A stretch of DNA of 58,167 nucleotides from RUG11237 sp045126515 (lineage in GTDB: Bacteria > Bacillota > Clostridia > Lachnospirales > Lachnospiraceae): positions 1-58,167 of the forward strand of contig JBGVOM010000184.1 of the NCBI GenBank assembly GCA_045126515.1, written 5' to 3'. Position 1 is the first letter of the stretch. Each line of letters opens with the position of its first letter. The notes beneath the pieces are model-generated. The model saw only the letters and a program-made list of their open reading frames with translations. It was not told the origin of the DNA and did not search any database. The translations under genes and the position numbers were made by a program. Below, in pieces: positions 8,383 to 16,671 of this stretch.

Positions 8383-8770
8383 TAACTTTCCCACCTGCAA
8401 ATCAGGCGCAATTGCTTGTTAATTCAATCAATTCTATTTAACAAATTGGTGCATTGACATTAAAAAGCACCATTTTTTTGGTATAATCCCGTCTTTAACA
8501 GTTAGAGTAATAAAAAATTCTGCAACCCGCAGTTTTATAATGATTACAGCATTTTGTGACCTTGTTTTACTCTTTAGTAATGTGTAGTTATCTCCAAGAT
8601 ACAGGCTTTGAAGTGATTTTAATAATTATGATAACATTAATTGTTGAAAAGTAAAGAAGCTATAAACATTACTATAAATAACATCAAATATCCTTAATTT
8701 ATAAGGCTTTAAGGGCTATTTTCTATTTTGTAACTGTCAAACGTCCGCGGGAACTCAAGCACTTTGCACC
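8383..8770. other. Long AT-rich intergenic stretch without a gene
   Basis: No open frame with a ribosome binding site was seen on either strand. It holds a short TGGTGC/GCACCA pairing near 8450-8480 followed by a T-run, and several A/T-rich repeats. I recognise no riboswitch or small RNA. With the promoter below it forms the unusually long 5' region of arcC. Confidence 0.5.
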
Positions 8771-8798
8771 TCGACAAATCCTGAATTTATGGTATAAT
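8771..8798 (+). promoter_or_regulatory. Promoter of arcC
   Basis: TCGACA (8771-8776) as -35 and a perfect TATAAT (8793-8798) as -10, 16 bases apart, about 44 bases before the start codon at 8842. Confidence 0.55.
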
Positions 8799-8841
8799 TA
8801 TATTTATTTTGTAATGTATATAATGAATGGAGGTTTTTTAT

Positions 8842-9774
8842 ATGGAAAAGAAAAAAATCGTGATTGCTCTGGGGAGAAATGCTTTAGGTAAAAATCTTCC
8901 GGAGCAGAAAAAAGCTGTAGAACATACCGCTGCTGCTATTGCTGACTTGATAGAGGAAGGACATCAGCTTATCATTACCCACAGCAACGGTCCTCAGGTT
9001 GGTATGATTGATGCTGCTATCCGTGATTTAAGCAAATCAAATCCTGACTACACAGTGGCTCCTTTGGCTATCTGTGATGCCATGAGTCAGGGATTTATCG
9101 GATACGATTTACAGAATGCAATTCGCGCCGAACTGGTAAAACGCGGTATTATCCGCCCGGTATGTACTATCATTACCCAGGTGCAGGTAGACCCTTACGA
9201 TGATGCTTTCTTTGAACCAACCAAGGTAATCGGCAGACCAATGTCAAAAGAGGAAGCAGCAATCGAAAGTGAAAAAGGAAATTTTGTAGTAGAAACAGAA
9301 AACGGATACAAAAAAATTGTAGCATCTCCTAAGCCTTTAGATATTGTAGAAATTGATTCTATCAATACACTGGCAAATGCAGGACATATTGTAATTGCCT
9401 GCGGTGGCGGCGGTATTCCTGTTATGGAGCAGAACCATCTTTTAAAAGGAGCCAGCGCAGTCATCGAGAAGGATATTGCAGCCGCAAAACTGGCGGAAAT
9501 GGTAGACGCCGATATGTTTATGATACTTACTAATGTAGATAAAGTATGCTTGAATTACAAAAAGGAAAACGAAGAACCTATAGATATGCTCTCCTGTGCA
9601 GAGGCAGTAAAGTACAGTGCAGAAAATCAGTTTTCCGAAGGAACCATGCTTCCAAAAATTCAGGCATGTGTTGATTTTGTTTCTTCTAAAGATAACAGAA
9701 AAGCAATCATCACTTCTCTTTCCAGAGCAAAAGACGCTTTATACGGAAGAACAGGTACTGTTATCACAAAATAG
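8842..9774 (+). CDS. arcC: Carbamate kinase
   Basis: A 310-residue amino-acid-kinase-fold enzyme that transfers phosphate between carbamoyl phosphate and ADP, making ATP, carbamate and hence ammonia and CO2. Visible signatures: N-terminal ALGRNALG, the loop THSNGPQVG, IACGGGGIPV, and ILTNVDKV. The usual GGNAL reads GRNAL here. ATG 8842 is chosen over the in-frame ATG at 8827 because AATGGAGG lies 8 bases before it. The gene stands alone: no arginine deiminase or ornithine carbamoyltransferase is nearby, so it may serve agmatine, purine-derived or allantoin-type carbamoyl phosphate breakdown encoded elsewhere. A strong bidirectional terminator follows. Confidence 0.9.
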   Translation: MEKKKIVIALGRNALGKNLPEQKKAVEHTAAAIADLIEEGHQLIITHSNGPQVGMIDAAIRDLSKSNPDYTVAPLAICDAMSQGFIGYDLQNAIRAELVKRGIIRPVCTIITQVQVDPYDDAFFEPTKVIGRPMSKEEAAIESEKGNFVVETENGYKKIVASPKPLDIVEIDSINTLANAGHIVIACGGGGIPVMEQNHLLKGASAVIEKDIAAAKLAEMVDADMFMILTNVDKVCLNYKKENEEPIDMLSCAEAVKYSAENQFSEGTMLPKIQACVDFVSSKDNRKAIITSLSRAKDALYGRTGTVITK

Positions 9775-9786
9775 TACATTAATATT

Positions 9787-9821
9787 AGAAAGAACTCCGT
9801 CAAAATGGCGGAGTTCTTTCT
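9787..9821. terminator. Bidirectional terminator between arcC and hrb
   Basis: AGAAAGAACTCCG (9787-9799) pairs perfectly with CGGAGTTCTTTCT (9809-9821) around a 9-base loop. It lies between convergent genes and can serve both. Confidence 0.85.
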
Positions 9822-9856
9822 AAATACCATACCTTGAAATATATTCCTGCAAAATT

Positions 9857-10462
9857 TTAAATCTTTTCAAAATCGGAAGCTCCATGCTTACAGATTGGAC
9901 ACACAAAATCCTCCGGAAGTTCCTCTCCTTCATAGATATATCCGCAAATAGCACAACGGTATCCCTGTTTCTTTTCCTCCTTAGCTTCCGGCTTCGGTTT
10001 GATATTTTCCTGATAATAAGCATAAGTAGCTGAATTTGTTTCTTCTAAAACCTCAGCATCTGTTACATCTGCAATAAACATTGTATGAGTTCCTAAATCC
10101 ACCTTGTTGACTACAGAACCGGAAATATATCCATTGGTTCCTTCTGTTACATAGTAAATTCCGTTTTCAGAACGTTTTGCATTTTTGTAGCCTTCAAACT
10201 TATTTACATCTTTTCCGCTTTGGAAACCAAAGTGCTTAAACAACTCAAAATCTGCTTTTTCTGATATAATTGAAATATTAAATTTTCCACTTTCCATAAT
10301 CATATCATGGGTTTTGTTATTTTTATTTACGGTTACAGAAATACGATTTGGTGTTGTAGTTACCTGCATTGCCGTATTGATAATACAGCCATTATCCTTG
10401 TCTGTGCATGCAGTTAAAACATACAATCCATACCCCAGTTTATACATTGCCTTATGATCCAT
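9857..10462 (-). CDS. hrb: Flavin reductase-rubredoxin fusion (high-molecular-weight rubredoxin, Hrb)
   Basis: A 201-residue two-domain electron carrier. Residues 1-150 form an FMN-binding flavin-reductase-like split barrel (MYKLGYGLYVLTA, NTAMQVTTTPNRISVTVNKN, GYISGSVV). After a Pro/Lys/Glu linker the C-terminal 40 residues are a rubredoxin: YRCAICGYIYEGEELPEDF then CPICKHG, giving two CxxC iron knuckles. In Moorella, Hrb passes NADH electrons to the flavodiiron protein FprA, and the fprA gene lies 49 bases upstream here in the same operon. The product should therefore feed O2 or NO reduction in the cytoplasm. Confidence 0.85.
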   Translation of the reverse strand: MDHKAMYKLGYGLYVLTACTDKDNGCIINTAMQVTTTPNRISVTVNKNNKTHDMIMESGKFNISIISEKADFELFKHFGFQSGKDVNKFEGYKNAKRSENGIYYVTEGTNGYISGSVVNKVDLGTHTMFIADVTDAEVLEETNSATYAYYQENIKPKPEAKEEKKQGYRCAICGYIYEGEELPEDFVCPICKHGASDFEKI

Positions 10463-10511
10463 TTTTCTTCCTCCTTCATATTATATAATTTTCGCCTACC
10501 TCAAAGCCATT

Positions 10512-11696
10512 CTATTTTTGAGCCAACGCCTGTGCTAAACTCTCTATAGCTTTTATACTTTCGTCATTTAATGCAGACTTAACAGTAACCACCGGCTCCA
10601 CAATCTGAATTTCTTTCATTTCCCCGAAAAGTCCACTCATAAGCTTTCCTGCCATAGGTGCCCAGGAACCATTCTCTATAATACCCACAGTACGTTTCTG
10701 ATATGCCTTAGACTTTAAATGTCTTAAAAAGTCTTCCATAACCGGGAACATACCTCCATCGTAGGTTGGTGCTGCCACTACCATTCTATCATACCGGAAT
10801 GCATCCTCTATGGCTTCTGCCATATCCTCTCTTGAAAGGTCTGTCAGTACTACTTTCTCTTTATCACCAATACATTCTGCAAGCTTAAATGCAGCTTCTT
10901 TGGTATTTCCATGGATAGAAGCATAAGCAATCAAAATTCCTTTGTCTTCCGGCTCATAACTGCTCCAAGTATTATATTTTCCAATGTAATACTCTAAATT
11001 TTCTTTCAAAACAGGTCCGTGAAGAGGACAAATTATCCGGATATCCAAACCTGCTGCTTTCTTCAAAAGTGTCTGTACCGGAGCGCCATATTTTCCAACG
11101 ATATTAAAGTAATATCTTCTGGCTTCACATGCCCAGTCCTCTAATTTTGCCTCCGCAGGATTTTCCTTGATTCTTAAAGCACCAAACTTTCCGAATCCGT
11201 CTGCTGAAAATAATACTTTCTCTGTTTTTTCATACTCTACCATAACTTCCGGCCAGTGAACCATAGGTGCCATATAAAAGGACAGTTCATGCTTTCCTAA
11301 AGACAGCACATCCCCTTCCTTCACTGTAAGAGTTCTTCCTTCTATATTCATATCAAAAAAGTTACCAATCATCTGGAAAGTTTTCGCGTTTCCAACCAGC
11401 TGCATAGCTGGATATTTTTCTGCCAATACCTTTATACTTGCAGCATGATCCGGTTCCAAATGGGAAATAATTAAATAATCAGGAGTTTTTCCCTCCAATA
11501 CCTGTTCTAAATTTTCCAGCCATTCTTCTGTCTTTCTTTTGTCAATGGTATCCATAACTGCAATCTTTTCATCCATAATTACATAAGAATTATATGAAAT
11601 TCCCTCCGGAACCACATACTGGCTTTCAAAAAGGTCTATGGTTTCATCATCTGCTCCAACATAAAAAATTTCCTCTGTAACTTTTACTTTATTCAC
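10512..11696 (-). CDS. fprA: Flavodiiron protein (A-type flavoprotein, O2/NO reductase)
   Basis: A 394-residue enzyme reducing O2 to water or NO to N2O at a di-iron site. The metallo-beta-lactamase-like half shows the ligand set HLEPDH, MVHWPEV, SADGFG and PLHGPVL; the flavodoxin half starts near residue 255 (ILIAYASIHGNTKEAA) and binds FMN. The start is GTG at 11696 with AAAGGAGG 8 bases upstream, and it overlaps the preceding membrane-protein gene by 8 bases. Hrb downstream is the probable electron donor. It protects oxygen-sensitive enzymes such as the glycyl-radical proteins encoded elsewhere in this window. Confidence 0.92.
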   Translation of the reverse strand: MNKVKVTEEIFYVGADDETIDLFESQYVVPEGISYNSYVIMDEKIAVMDTIDKRKTEEWLENLEQVLEGKTPDYLIISHLEPDHAASIKVLAEKYPAMQLVGNAKTFQMIGNFFDMNIEGRTLTVKEGDVLSLGKHELSFYMAPMVHWPEVMVEYEKTEKVLFSADGFGKFGALRIKENPAEAKLEDWACEARRYYFNIVGKYGAPVQTLLKKAAGLDIRIICPLHGPVLKENLEYYIGKYNTWSSYEPEDKGILIAYASIHGNTKEAAFKLAECIGDKEKVVLTDLSREDMAEAIEDAFRYDRMVVAAPTYDGGMFPVMEDFLRHLKSKAYQKRTVGIIENGSWAPMAGKLMSGLFGEMKEIQIVEPVVTVKSALNDESIKAIESLAQALAQK

Positions 11697-12693
11697 CTAA
11701 GTTTCCTCCTTTAATTTGGTATTTTTCCATAAATTTTTCTTTTAATGTTAAAAATTCTTCCAATTGTTTCATCATATAAAACAGTACAGCTCGTGCTTCA
11801 AACTCATCCCGGGTAGTAGGAAGTGCTTCTTTTTCCATTTCCTCAAACAGTTTTGTAAGCTCTCCTAAAAAAGCTTTCACTGTATTCTCCTTATGATATC
11901 CCTGCTCAATTTTTGCAATTAAATTTGCAATTTTTTTTGTCTGGCTTGGTATCATCTCTACCATTTTTATGCTTTCATAAACATGTCTTAATACTTCTAT
12001 CTGATTTCCCCGCATTTTAATATAATCAATTTCATAATAAGATGCGTTTAAAAGCTGGTTATTATAGTTTTTGTAAGCACTTTGCTTTGCATGTTCTACT
12101 TGTATTTCCAGTTTTTCGAAACATGTTCCGTCATAATCACTTTTATCTTCTATTAAAAGCCGCTGTGCCATTCTCTTTAGAATTCCTCTAATTTCCATAT
12201 CCACATTGGCTGCCAGTGTTTCAAATTCTTCCCTTTTATTTCTAAGATGCATATTGGCAACTATTCCAAAGCCGGTTCCGATTAGAAATAAAAGAATTTC
12301 ATTTCCAAAAATCTGCCAATTTATAGTTCCTGCTGACAAAAAGTGAGTAATCAATACCGAATCCATGGCAATTGCCTCTACCCAGCCAAAGTATAAACAT
12401 ACCATGGAAAAAATAAATAAGTACACAGCAAACGCCCAAACATGAAATCCCGCTATCAGAAAACAAACACAGGAAATCAATAACGCAATTAAAAACGCCA
12501 TTCCTCTCCGTCCTGCCGTTTTAAAAGTTTCTTTTTTTGTTTTTTGAATACTGAGTATTGTAATAATTCCCGCTGTTGAGGAAAACTGCAGATGGATGCT
12601 TTCTGCTACTAAAATTGCCAATATGGCAGCTATTGTAATTTTTATTCCACTTATTAATGTACTTTTATCCAATCTCCTCATATTTACCTGCAT
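11689..12693 (-). CDS. Aromatic-acid exporter (ArAE/FUSC) family membrane protein
   Basis: A 334-residue protein. Residues about 10-150 hold four or five membrane spans with ISGIKITIAAILAILVAESI and TAGIITILSIQKTKKET, typical of ArAE_1 proteins, and the remaining 180 residues form the cytoplasmic helical ArAE_1_C-type domain. The 3' end codes the ribosome binding site of fprA and overlaps its start by 8 bases, so the two are coupled. The family name comes from exporters of aromatic carboxylates; a role beside O2/NO detoxification genes is not described to my knowledge. Start at ATG 12693 or 12681 is unsettled because neither has a strong Shine-Dalgarno. Confidence 0.75.
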   Translation of the reverse strand: MQVNMRRLDKSTLISGIKITIAAILAILVAESIHLQFSSTAGIITILSIQKTKKETFKTAGRRGMAFLIALLISCVCFLIAGFHVWAFAVYLFIFSMVCLYFGWVEAIAMDSVLITHFLSAGTINWQIFGNEILLFLIGTGFGIVANMHLRNKREEFETLAANVDMEIRGILKRMAQRLLIEDKSDYDGTCFEKLEIQVEHAKQSAYKNYNNQLLNASYYEIDYIKMRGNQIEVLRHVYESIKMVEMIPSQTKKIANLIAKIEQGYHKENTVKAFLGELTKLFEEMEKEALPTTRDEFEARAVLFYMMKQLEEFLTLKEKFMEKYQIKGGNLGE

Positions 12694-12712
12694 ACGAATA
12701 TTTATTTATAGG

Positions 12713-12749
12713 GAAGAACAAGCCCCTCTAGCAGAGATGCTTGTTCTTC
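12713..12749. terminator. Terminator downstream of the glycyl-radical domain gene
   Basis: GAAGAACAAGC (12713-12723) pairs perfectly with GCTTGTTCTTC (12739-12749), with a nested CTCT/AGAG hairpin in the loop. The T-run is better on the plus strand, but no plus-strand gene precedes it; on the minus strand it separates grcA from the FUSC-fprA-hrb unit. Confidence 0.7.
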
Positions 12750-12815
12750 TTTTTGTCTACATTATCTCCCAGTTTCTTTGTGGTGTCAAGATAATACTTG
12801 AAACTTATTTGCTTT

Positions 12816-13055
12816 CTATACCGATTCGTGGAATGTACGCGAAATTACATCTGCCTGCTGTTCCGGCGTAAGCTTAACAAAGTTTACTGCATATCCGGAA
12901 ACTCTAATGGTAAGCTGCGGATAATTTTCCGGATGTGCCTGTGCATCCTTAAGTATATCTCTGTTCAATACGTTAACATTCAAATGATGTCCGCCTTTTA
13001 CTGCATATCCGTCTAAAAGATTTACTAAATTATCAACCTGCTGTTTATTTTCCAT
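12816..13055 (-). CDS. grcA: Autonomous glycyl-radical cofactor (GrcA/YfiD-like)
   Basis: A 79-residue protein that is essentially the C-terminal radical domain of pyruvate formate-lyase: RVSGYAVNFVKLTPEQQADV, with radical-bearing Gly54 in RVSGYAV, and a closing TFHESV. In E. coli, YfiD replaces the oxygen-cleaved end of formate-lyase. The start is ATG 13055, preceded by GGAGG with 8-base spacing; an in-frame ATG at 13070 overlaps that site. A perfect 18-bp palindrome 68 bases upstream and a Crp/Fnr gene directly before it suggest induction by redox stress. The formate-lyase it would repair is not in the window. Confidence 0.85.
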   Translation of the reverse strand: MENKQQVDNLVNLLDGYAVKGGHHLNVNVLNRDILKDAQAHPENYPQLTIRVSGYAVNFVKLTPEQQADVISRTFHESV

Positions 13056-13091
13056 AATATCTACCTCCATTTTCGATTTGCTTTCTTTGTA

Positions 13092-13140
13092 ATTATAGAA
13101 TAGCAGATTAATTTCTTTATGTATGTAACCATGGTTACAT
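13092..13140 (-). promoter_or_regulatory. grcA promoter with an 18-bp Crp/Fnr-type palindrome
   Basis: ATGTAACCATGGTTACAT (13123-13140) is a perfect palindrome of the form GTAAC-N4-GTTAC, as expected for Crp/Fnr-family dimers and, from memory, like the motif proposed for HcpR in Clostridia. Two -10 candidates lie downstream on the minus strand: TATTCT (13102-13097), which places the palindrome centre at -41.5, and TATAAT (13097-13092), which places it at about -46.5. No good -35 box is present, fitting an activator-dependent class II promoter. Confidence 0.7.
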
Positions 13141-13189
13141 TTTGAAATTTTATCAATAAAAAATTTTCTATCAGAGCGTTCTATTGCCT

Positions 13190-13864
13190 TTATCCGTATA
13201 ACATTTCTACAGAATCTCTGTCTTTAATATAAATGCACTTTTTTGTCACTTCAATCAATCCATCCGCCTGCATCCGCATCAATTCCCTGGACAGTGACGG
13301 ACGGGCAACCCCAAGAAAATCCGCCAGTTCTTCCCTTTTCATCCGAATCACTACCTTACCTTCACTATCCATAGAATCAATGAGCCAGATGGCAATCCGT
13401 TCTCTTAAGGAAGCAGTGCTTACTATATGAAGCTTTTTCGTTATGTTAAATTCTTTCTTAGAAAGCATTTCCAACATATTTCTGGTTAATTTCTGATGAT
13501 GACTACATGCATTTTCACAGAAGTGATAAAAGAAATCCCAAGGTATTTCCAATACATCCACCGCTTCTGCTGCAACTGCATCATACCAATAGTTTTCCAT
13601 GTCAGCAAAGAGAAACATTTCTCCAAACACATTTCCTTCTTCTACCATATAAAGTACATCCCGTTTTCCAGAAGCAAAATCTTTTGCAATTTGAATATAC
13701 CCTTTTAACAGAAGAAAGATTTTTACAGGCTTATCACCCTGCCGAAAAATATAGTCCCCTGCCTCATAATGTTTTTCATAGGATTTAGAACATTTTAGCA
13801 TACGCTCTATTTCCATTTTACTTATTTCATGAAACAGACCTGTGTCTTCTAATTTCTTTACCAT
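13190..13864 (-). CDS. Crp/Fnr family transcription regulator
   Basis: A 224-residue regulator with a cyclic-nucleotide-binding-like beta barrel (about 20-135, including YEAGDYIFRQGDKPVKIFLL and GNVFGEMFLF) and a C-terminal winged helix with recognition segment ELADFLGVARPSLSREL. No N-terminal or central Cys cluster for an Fnr iron-sulfur centre is seen, so it may bind haem or a small ligand, as HcpR-type NO sensors do. It begins 2 bases after the stop of a chemoreceptor gene, so the two are one operon, and it precedes the palindrome upstream of grcA, its likely target. Confidence 0.8.
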   Translation of the reverse strand: MVKKLEDTGLFHEISKMEIERMLKCSKSYEKHYEAGDYIFRQGDKPVKIFLLLKGYIQIAKDFASGKRDVLYMVEEGNVFGEMFLFADMENYWYDAVAAEAVDVLEIPWDFFYHFCENACSHHQKLTRNMLEMLSKKEFNITKKLHIVSTASLRERIAIWLIDSMDSEGKVVIRMKREELADFLGVARPSLSRELMRMQADGLIEVTKKCIYIKDRDSVEMLYG

Positions 13865-13866
13865 TT

Positions 13867-15342
13867 TTATTCCTTTTTAGCATTGGTTATTTCCACTAAC
13901 CCCTGCATAGCTTCTGCAATTTTATCAAGTATCTCCATATTTTGTTCTTCTGCACTCATTGTTTCATTGGCATGGGCTGACACTTCCTCTGAAATTGCCG
14001 AAATTCTTTGAATAGAATCCACAATCACACGGTTTGCCTCTTTTAATTCATCAATATTATTCGTAAGTTTTTCCACATTTTCACGGATTGCAAAGGTGTT
14101 GGACTGAATATTTTCAAAACTATCTTCCGTTTCCTTGGTAGACTGTTTCTCTTCATTTATTCCTGCAATCATCTGATGAATTACTTCTACCACTTCACTA
14201 ATGGCAGTAGATACATTTTCAATTAGCTCCGTAATGTGTACGGTAGCATTTTTCGTCTGTGTAGCCATACCGGAAATTTCTGTAGCCACTACAGAAAAGC
14301 CCTTCCCTGCTTCTCCGGCTCTTGCTGCTTCAATGCTTGCGTTTAAAGCTAACAGACTGGTCTGGGAAGTAATTCCATTAATTAATTCTACAATAGAATT
14401 CATTTCTTCCATATACTTATCCAGTGTTTCTAATTTTTCTGCAACCTCAGCTCCATTACTAACAGAAATTTCCACCTGTTCTACCAATACTTCCACATTC
14501 TTCTTCCCATTTTCTAATACTTGTAATGTATGTTGCATATTTTCCGTAATATTCACTGCTGCATCATTCACTTTTGTAACTTTGTTTTGAATTTCTTCTG
14601 TCTGACATATCTGGCTTTGCACTGCTTCTGCCGTATCCGTTACACCGATGGACACTTCACTCATTACATCCTTTGTTAACTTAGAAGCATGATTTAATTT
14701 TTCCAGTTCCTCATTAATATCTGCAATTCCACTTTCCAGCTTCAGAGAGACTTCTGATATATTGCTTAGAACCTTCTCTGTTTTTTGCTGTGCCTCCATA
14801 ATATTTTGCACTTTCTGCCTATTGTTTGCATCAAGAACTTTGATTGTAATATAAGAATAAATACCAACCAGTAGCATGATAACAATTTGAATCACAGCCG
14901 AATCCATTCCGGCATAACCAAGTTTGCCGGTTTTTGCACCTATCGCTACAATAATAATGCTTTCCAATATGGTTCCCACATTAATTTTAATGGAATAAGC
15001 CGCATCGTTATACACTGATATTATCATAATCATTGGAATTACAAAGAGGAACACCAGATTGTTGCTGGCAGTAAACACTATATAGGTATAAAAAATCGCA
15101 AATCCACACCCTGTCAGATGCTTTATCATAGTTGTTTCCTTATTTTTACGCCAAAAATAGTATTCTCCTATTACCGGTGCGAACCCCAGTATTGCCACAA
15201 TCAGAGCATAACTTAAATTTTGCATTCCACTTAATACCTGTAAAATGCAAAATGTAGTCATAACACCTACAGCTATCCCATGTGCAAACATTACAATCTT
15301 ATTGTTTCTTTCCATATCTGTCATTTTTCTTTGTTCTACCAT
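13867..15342 (-). CDS. Methyl-accepting chemotaxis protein with polytopic membrane sensor
   Basis: A 491-residue chemoreceptor. Residues about 14-180 contain six hydrophobic segments and no extracytoplasmic ligand domain. A HAMP domain is not evident. The cytoplasmic four-helix signalling region follows, with the conserved hairpin tip SLLALNASIEAARAGEAGKG near residue 350. It should signal to CheA/CheW. GGAGGGG lies before the ATG and a good promoter at 15430-15458. The Crp/Fnr gene follows 2 bases after the stop, an unusual pairing suggesting that the two respond to related conditions. Its closest relative in this window is the receptor at 50955-52487. Confidence 0.88.
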   Translation of the reverse strand: MVEQRKMTDMERNNKIVMFAHGIAVGVMTTFCILQVLSGMQNLSYALIVAILGFAPVIGEYYFWRKNKETTMIKHLTGCGFAIFYTYIVFTASNNLVFLFVIPMIMIISVYNDAAYSIKINVGTILESIIIVAIGAKTGKLGYAGMDSAVIQIVIMLLVGIYSYITIKVLDANNRQKVQNIMEAQQKTEKVLSNISEVSLKLESGIADINEELEKLNHASKLTKDVMSEVSIGVTDTAEAVQSQICQTEEIQNKVTKVNDAAVNITENMQHTLQVLENGKKNVEVLVEQVEISVSNGAEVAEKLETLDKYMEEMNSIVELINGITSQTSLLALNASIEAARAGEAGKGFSVVATEISGMATQTKNATVHITELIENVSTAISEVVEVIHQMIAGINEEKQSTKETEDSFENIQSNTFAIRENVEKLTNNIDELKEANRVIVDSIQRISAISEEVSAHANETMSAEEQNMEILDKIAEAMQGLVEITNAKKE

Positions 15343-15429
15343 ACCTTTTCCCCTCCATAGTTTTCGTCTACTACATTCTTTCTTCTTTCCGCCTCCCCAA
15401 CGGAAATTTTCATAGGTTGTTATAATATT

Positions 15430-15458
15430 AGTATACCAAATCAGGAGGAGATTGTAAA
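15430..15458 (-). promoter_or_regulatory. Promoter of the chemoreceptor-Crp/Fnr operon
   Basis: TTTACA (15458-15453) and TATACT (15435-15430) on the minus strand, separated by 17 bases, about 90 bases before the chemoreceptor start. Confidence 0.65.
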
Positions 15459-15522
15459 CTTCACATACACAAAAGGCACGCCATTCCTAAAATATTGAGC
15501 ACCCCAGCATCCTTGCATTTTC

Positions 15523-16671
15523 CTACACGGTTCTTGCCTTGAGCCGATTCACTACCATTGCAACGGCAAATACAGCAATTGCAAAAGCTACCGTCACTAT
15601 AATATTTATATATATCTCTCCGGCCTCCGAAAAACTTTCCAGTTTCCAGATGGTATCATTCGATATCACATACCAGTAAGAAGGAACAAATTTTGATATC
15701 TTCTTAACTCCTTCATTCATCATTTCTAAAGGAACAAAAGCTCCTCCAAGGAATCCTGTTGCCAAACCTACTACGTTGGCAACCATATTCAGTTCCCCGT
15801 CATTTTTCACCACTCTTGCCGTAAAAAATGCGATACTTAAACATACCAGCATATATGCCAAAGCATTCAAAGCACTTAAACATCCCTGTATGCTCTTCAT
15901 ATAATCTGGATATAAAAGGCAGGCAACCGCCATAAAAAACACGTATTCCAATGCCATAATTGCTATACTACCCAGTATCATCTGAAAATTACGTTTTGTA
16001 AAAGACATGGCAGAACATTTATTTCTAGCATCTATATCTTTCTGATTAAAGGTTACCAAAACAGCACTCAGGCTCACTAACATCATACATAAAAATATAT
16101 AAGGAAGATATTGAAAAAAGTAACTTGCTGCCGGTCTCTCCTGTATATCCTTCTGGCTCAAAAATTCAACCTTGGCCTCCTTTTTCATATCCAAAAGAGT
16201 CTGCTCTGCCGCCTTCGCTGCTTCAAAACCACCATCTACATACATTCCCAGCGTCTTTAAAAACTCATTGATTTCCATTTCCGTCAAAAATGCAACTCCA
16301 TTTCCCGGTACTACGATTCCTTCCAAAGCTTCTTCCCGTTCTCCTGTCATAAACTTTTCTGTAAAATCTTCCGGAATAGTGAGTACATAATGTATTTCAC
16401 GATAATACATATCATCCTGGAGTTCTTCTTTATTTTTCGGTATCTCCTTTATATTGTTATTTTGGGATAAATATTCTACTAAAGCACTTCCTAATTCTCC
16501 CTTATCTTTATTTTCAATGCCAATATCCATAGATACCTGTGAAAATGTGGTGCTGCTTTCTGCTCCATTGCCTGACATCATTAATGTAAGTGCCATATAA
16601 ATCCCTATATATATTATCATGGAAAGCTTATTTTTATTTAGTATCCTAAAAAATGCCTTAAATACTTGCAT
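15523..16671 (-). CDS. ABC-2 type exporter permease (second subunit)
   Basis: A 382-residue permease with one N-terminal span (about 15-35), an extracytoplasmic domain of about 150 residues, and five or six C-terminal spans from residue 185 on, the layout of ABC2_membrane_3/YhgE-like exporters. Its start overlaps the other permease gene by 14 bases. The likely role is export of a lipid, peptide or drug together with the ATPase at 17800-18747 and the sister permease. The divergent NarL-type two-component system probably controls the set. Confidence 0.82.
   Translation of the reverse strand: MQVFKAFFRILNKNKLSMIIYIGIYMALTLMMSGNGAESSTTFSQVSMDIGIENKDKGELGSALVEYLSQNNNIKEIPKNKEELQDDMYYREIHYVLTIPEDFTEKFMTGEREEALEGIVVPGNGVAFLTEMEINEFLKTLGMYVDGGFEAAKAAEQTLLDMKKEAKVEFLSQKDIQERPAASYFFQYLPYIFLCMMLVSLSAVLVTFNQKDIDARNKCSAMSFTKRNFQMILGSIAIMALEYVFFMAVACLLYPDYMKSIQGCLSALNALAYMLVCLSIAFFTARVVKNDGELNMVANVVGLATGFLGGAFVPLEMMNEGVKKISKFVPSYWYVISNDTIWKLESFSEAGEIYINIIVTVAFAIAVFAVAMVVNRLKARTV

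Noticed and set aside
8455..8500. TTGACA followed by TATAAT
   Set aside because: The spacer is 22 bases, too long for a sigma-A promoter.
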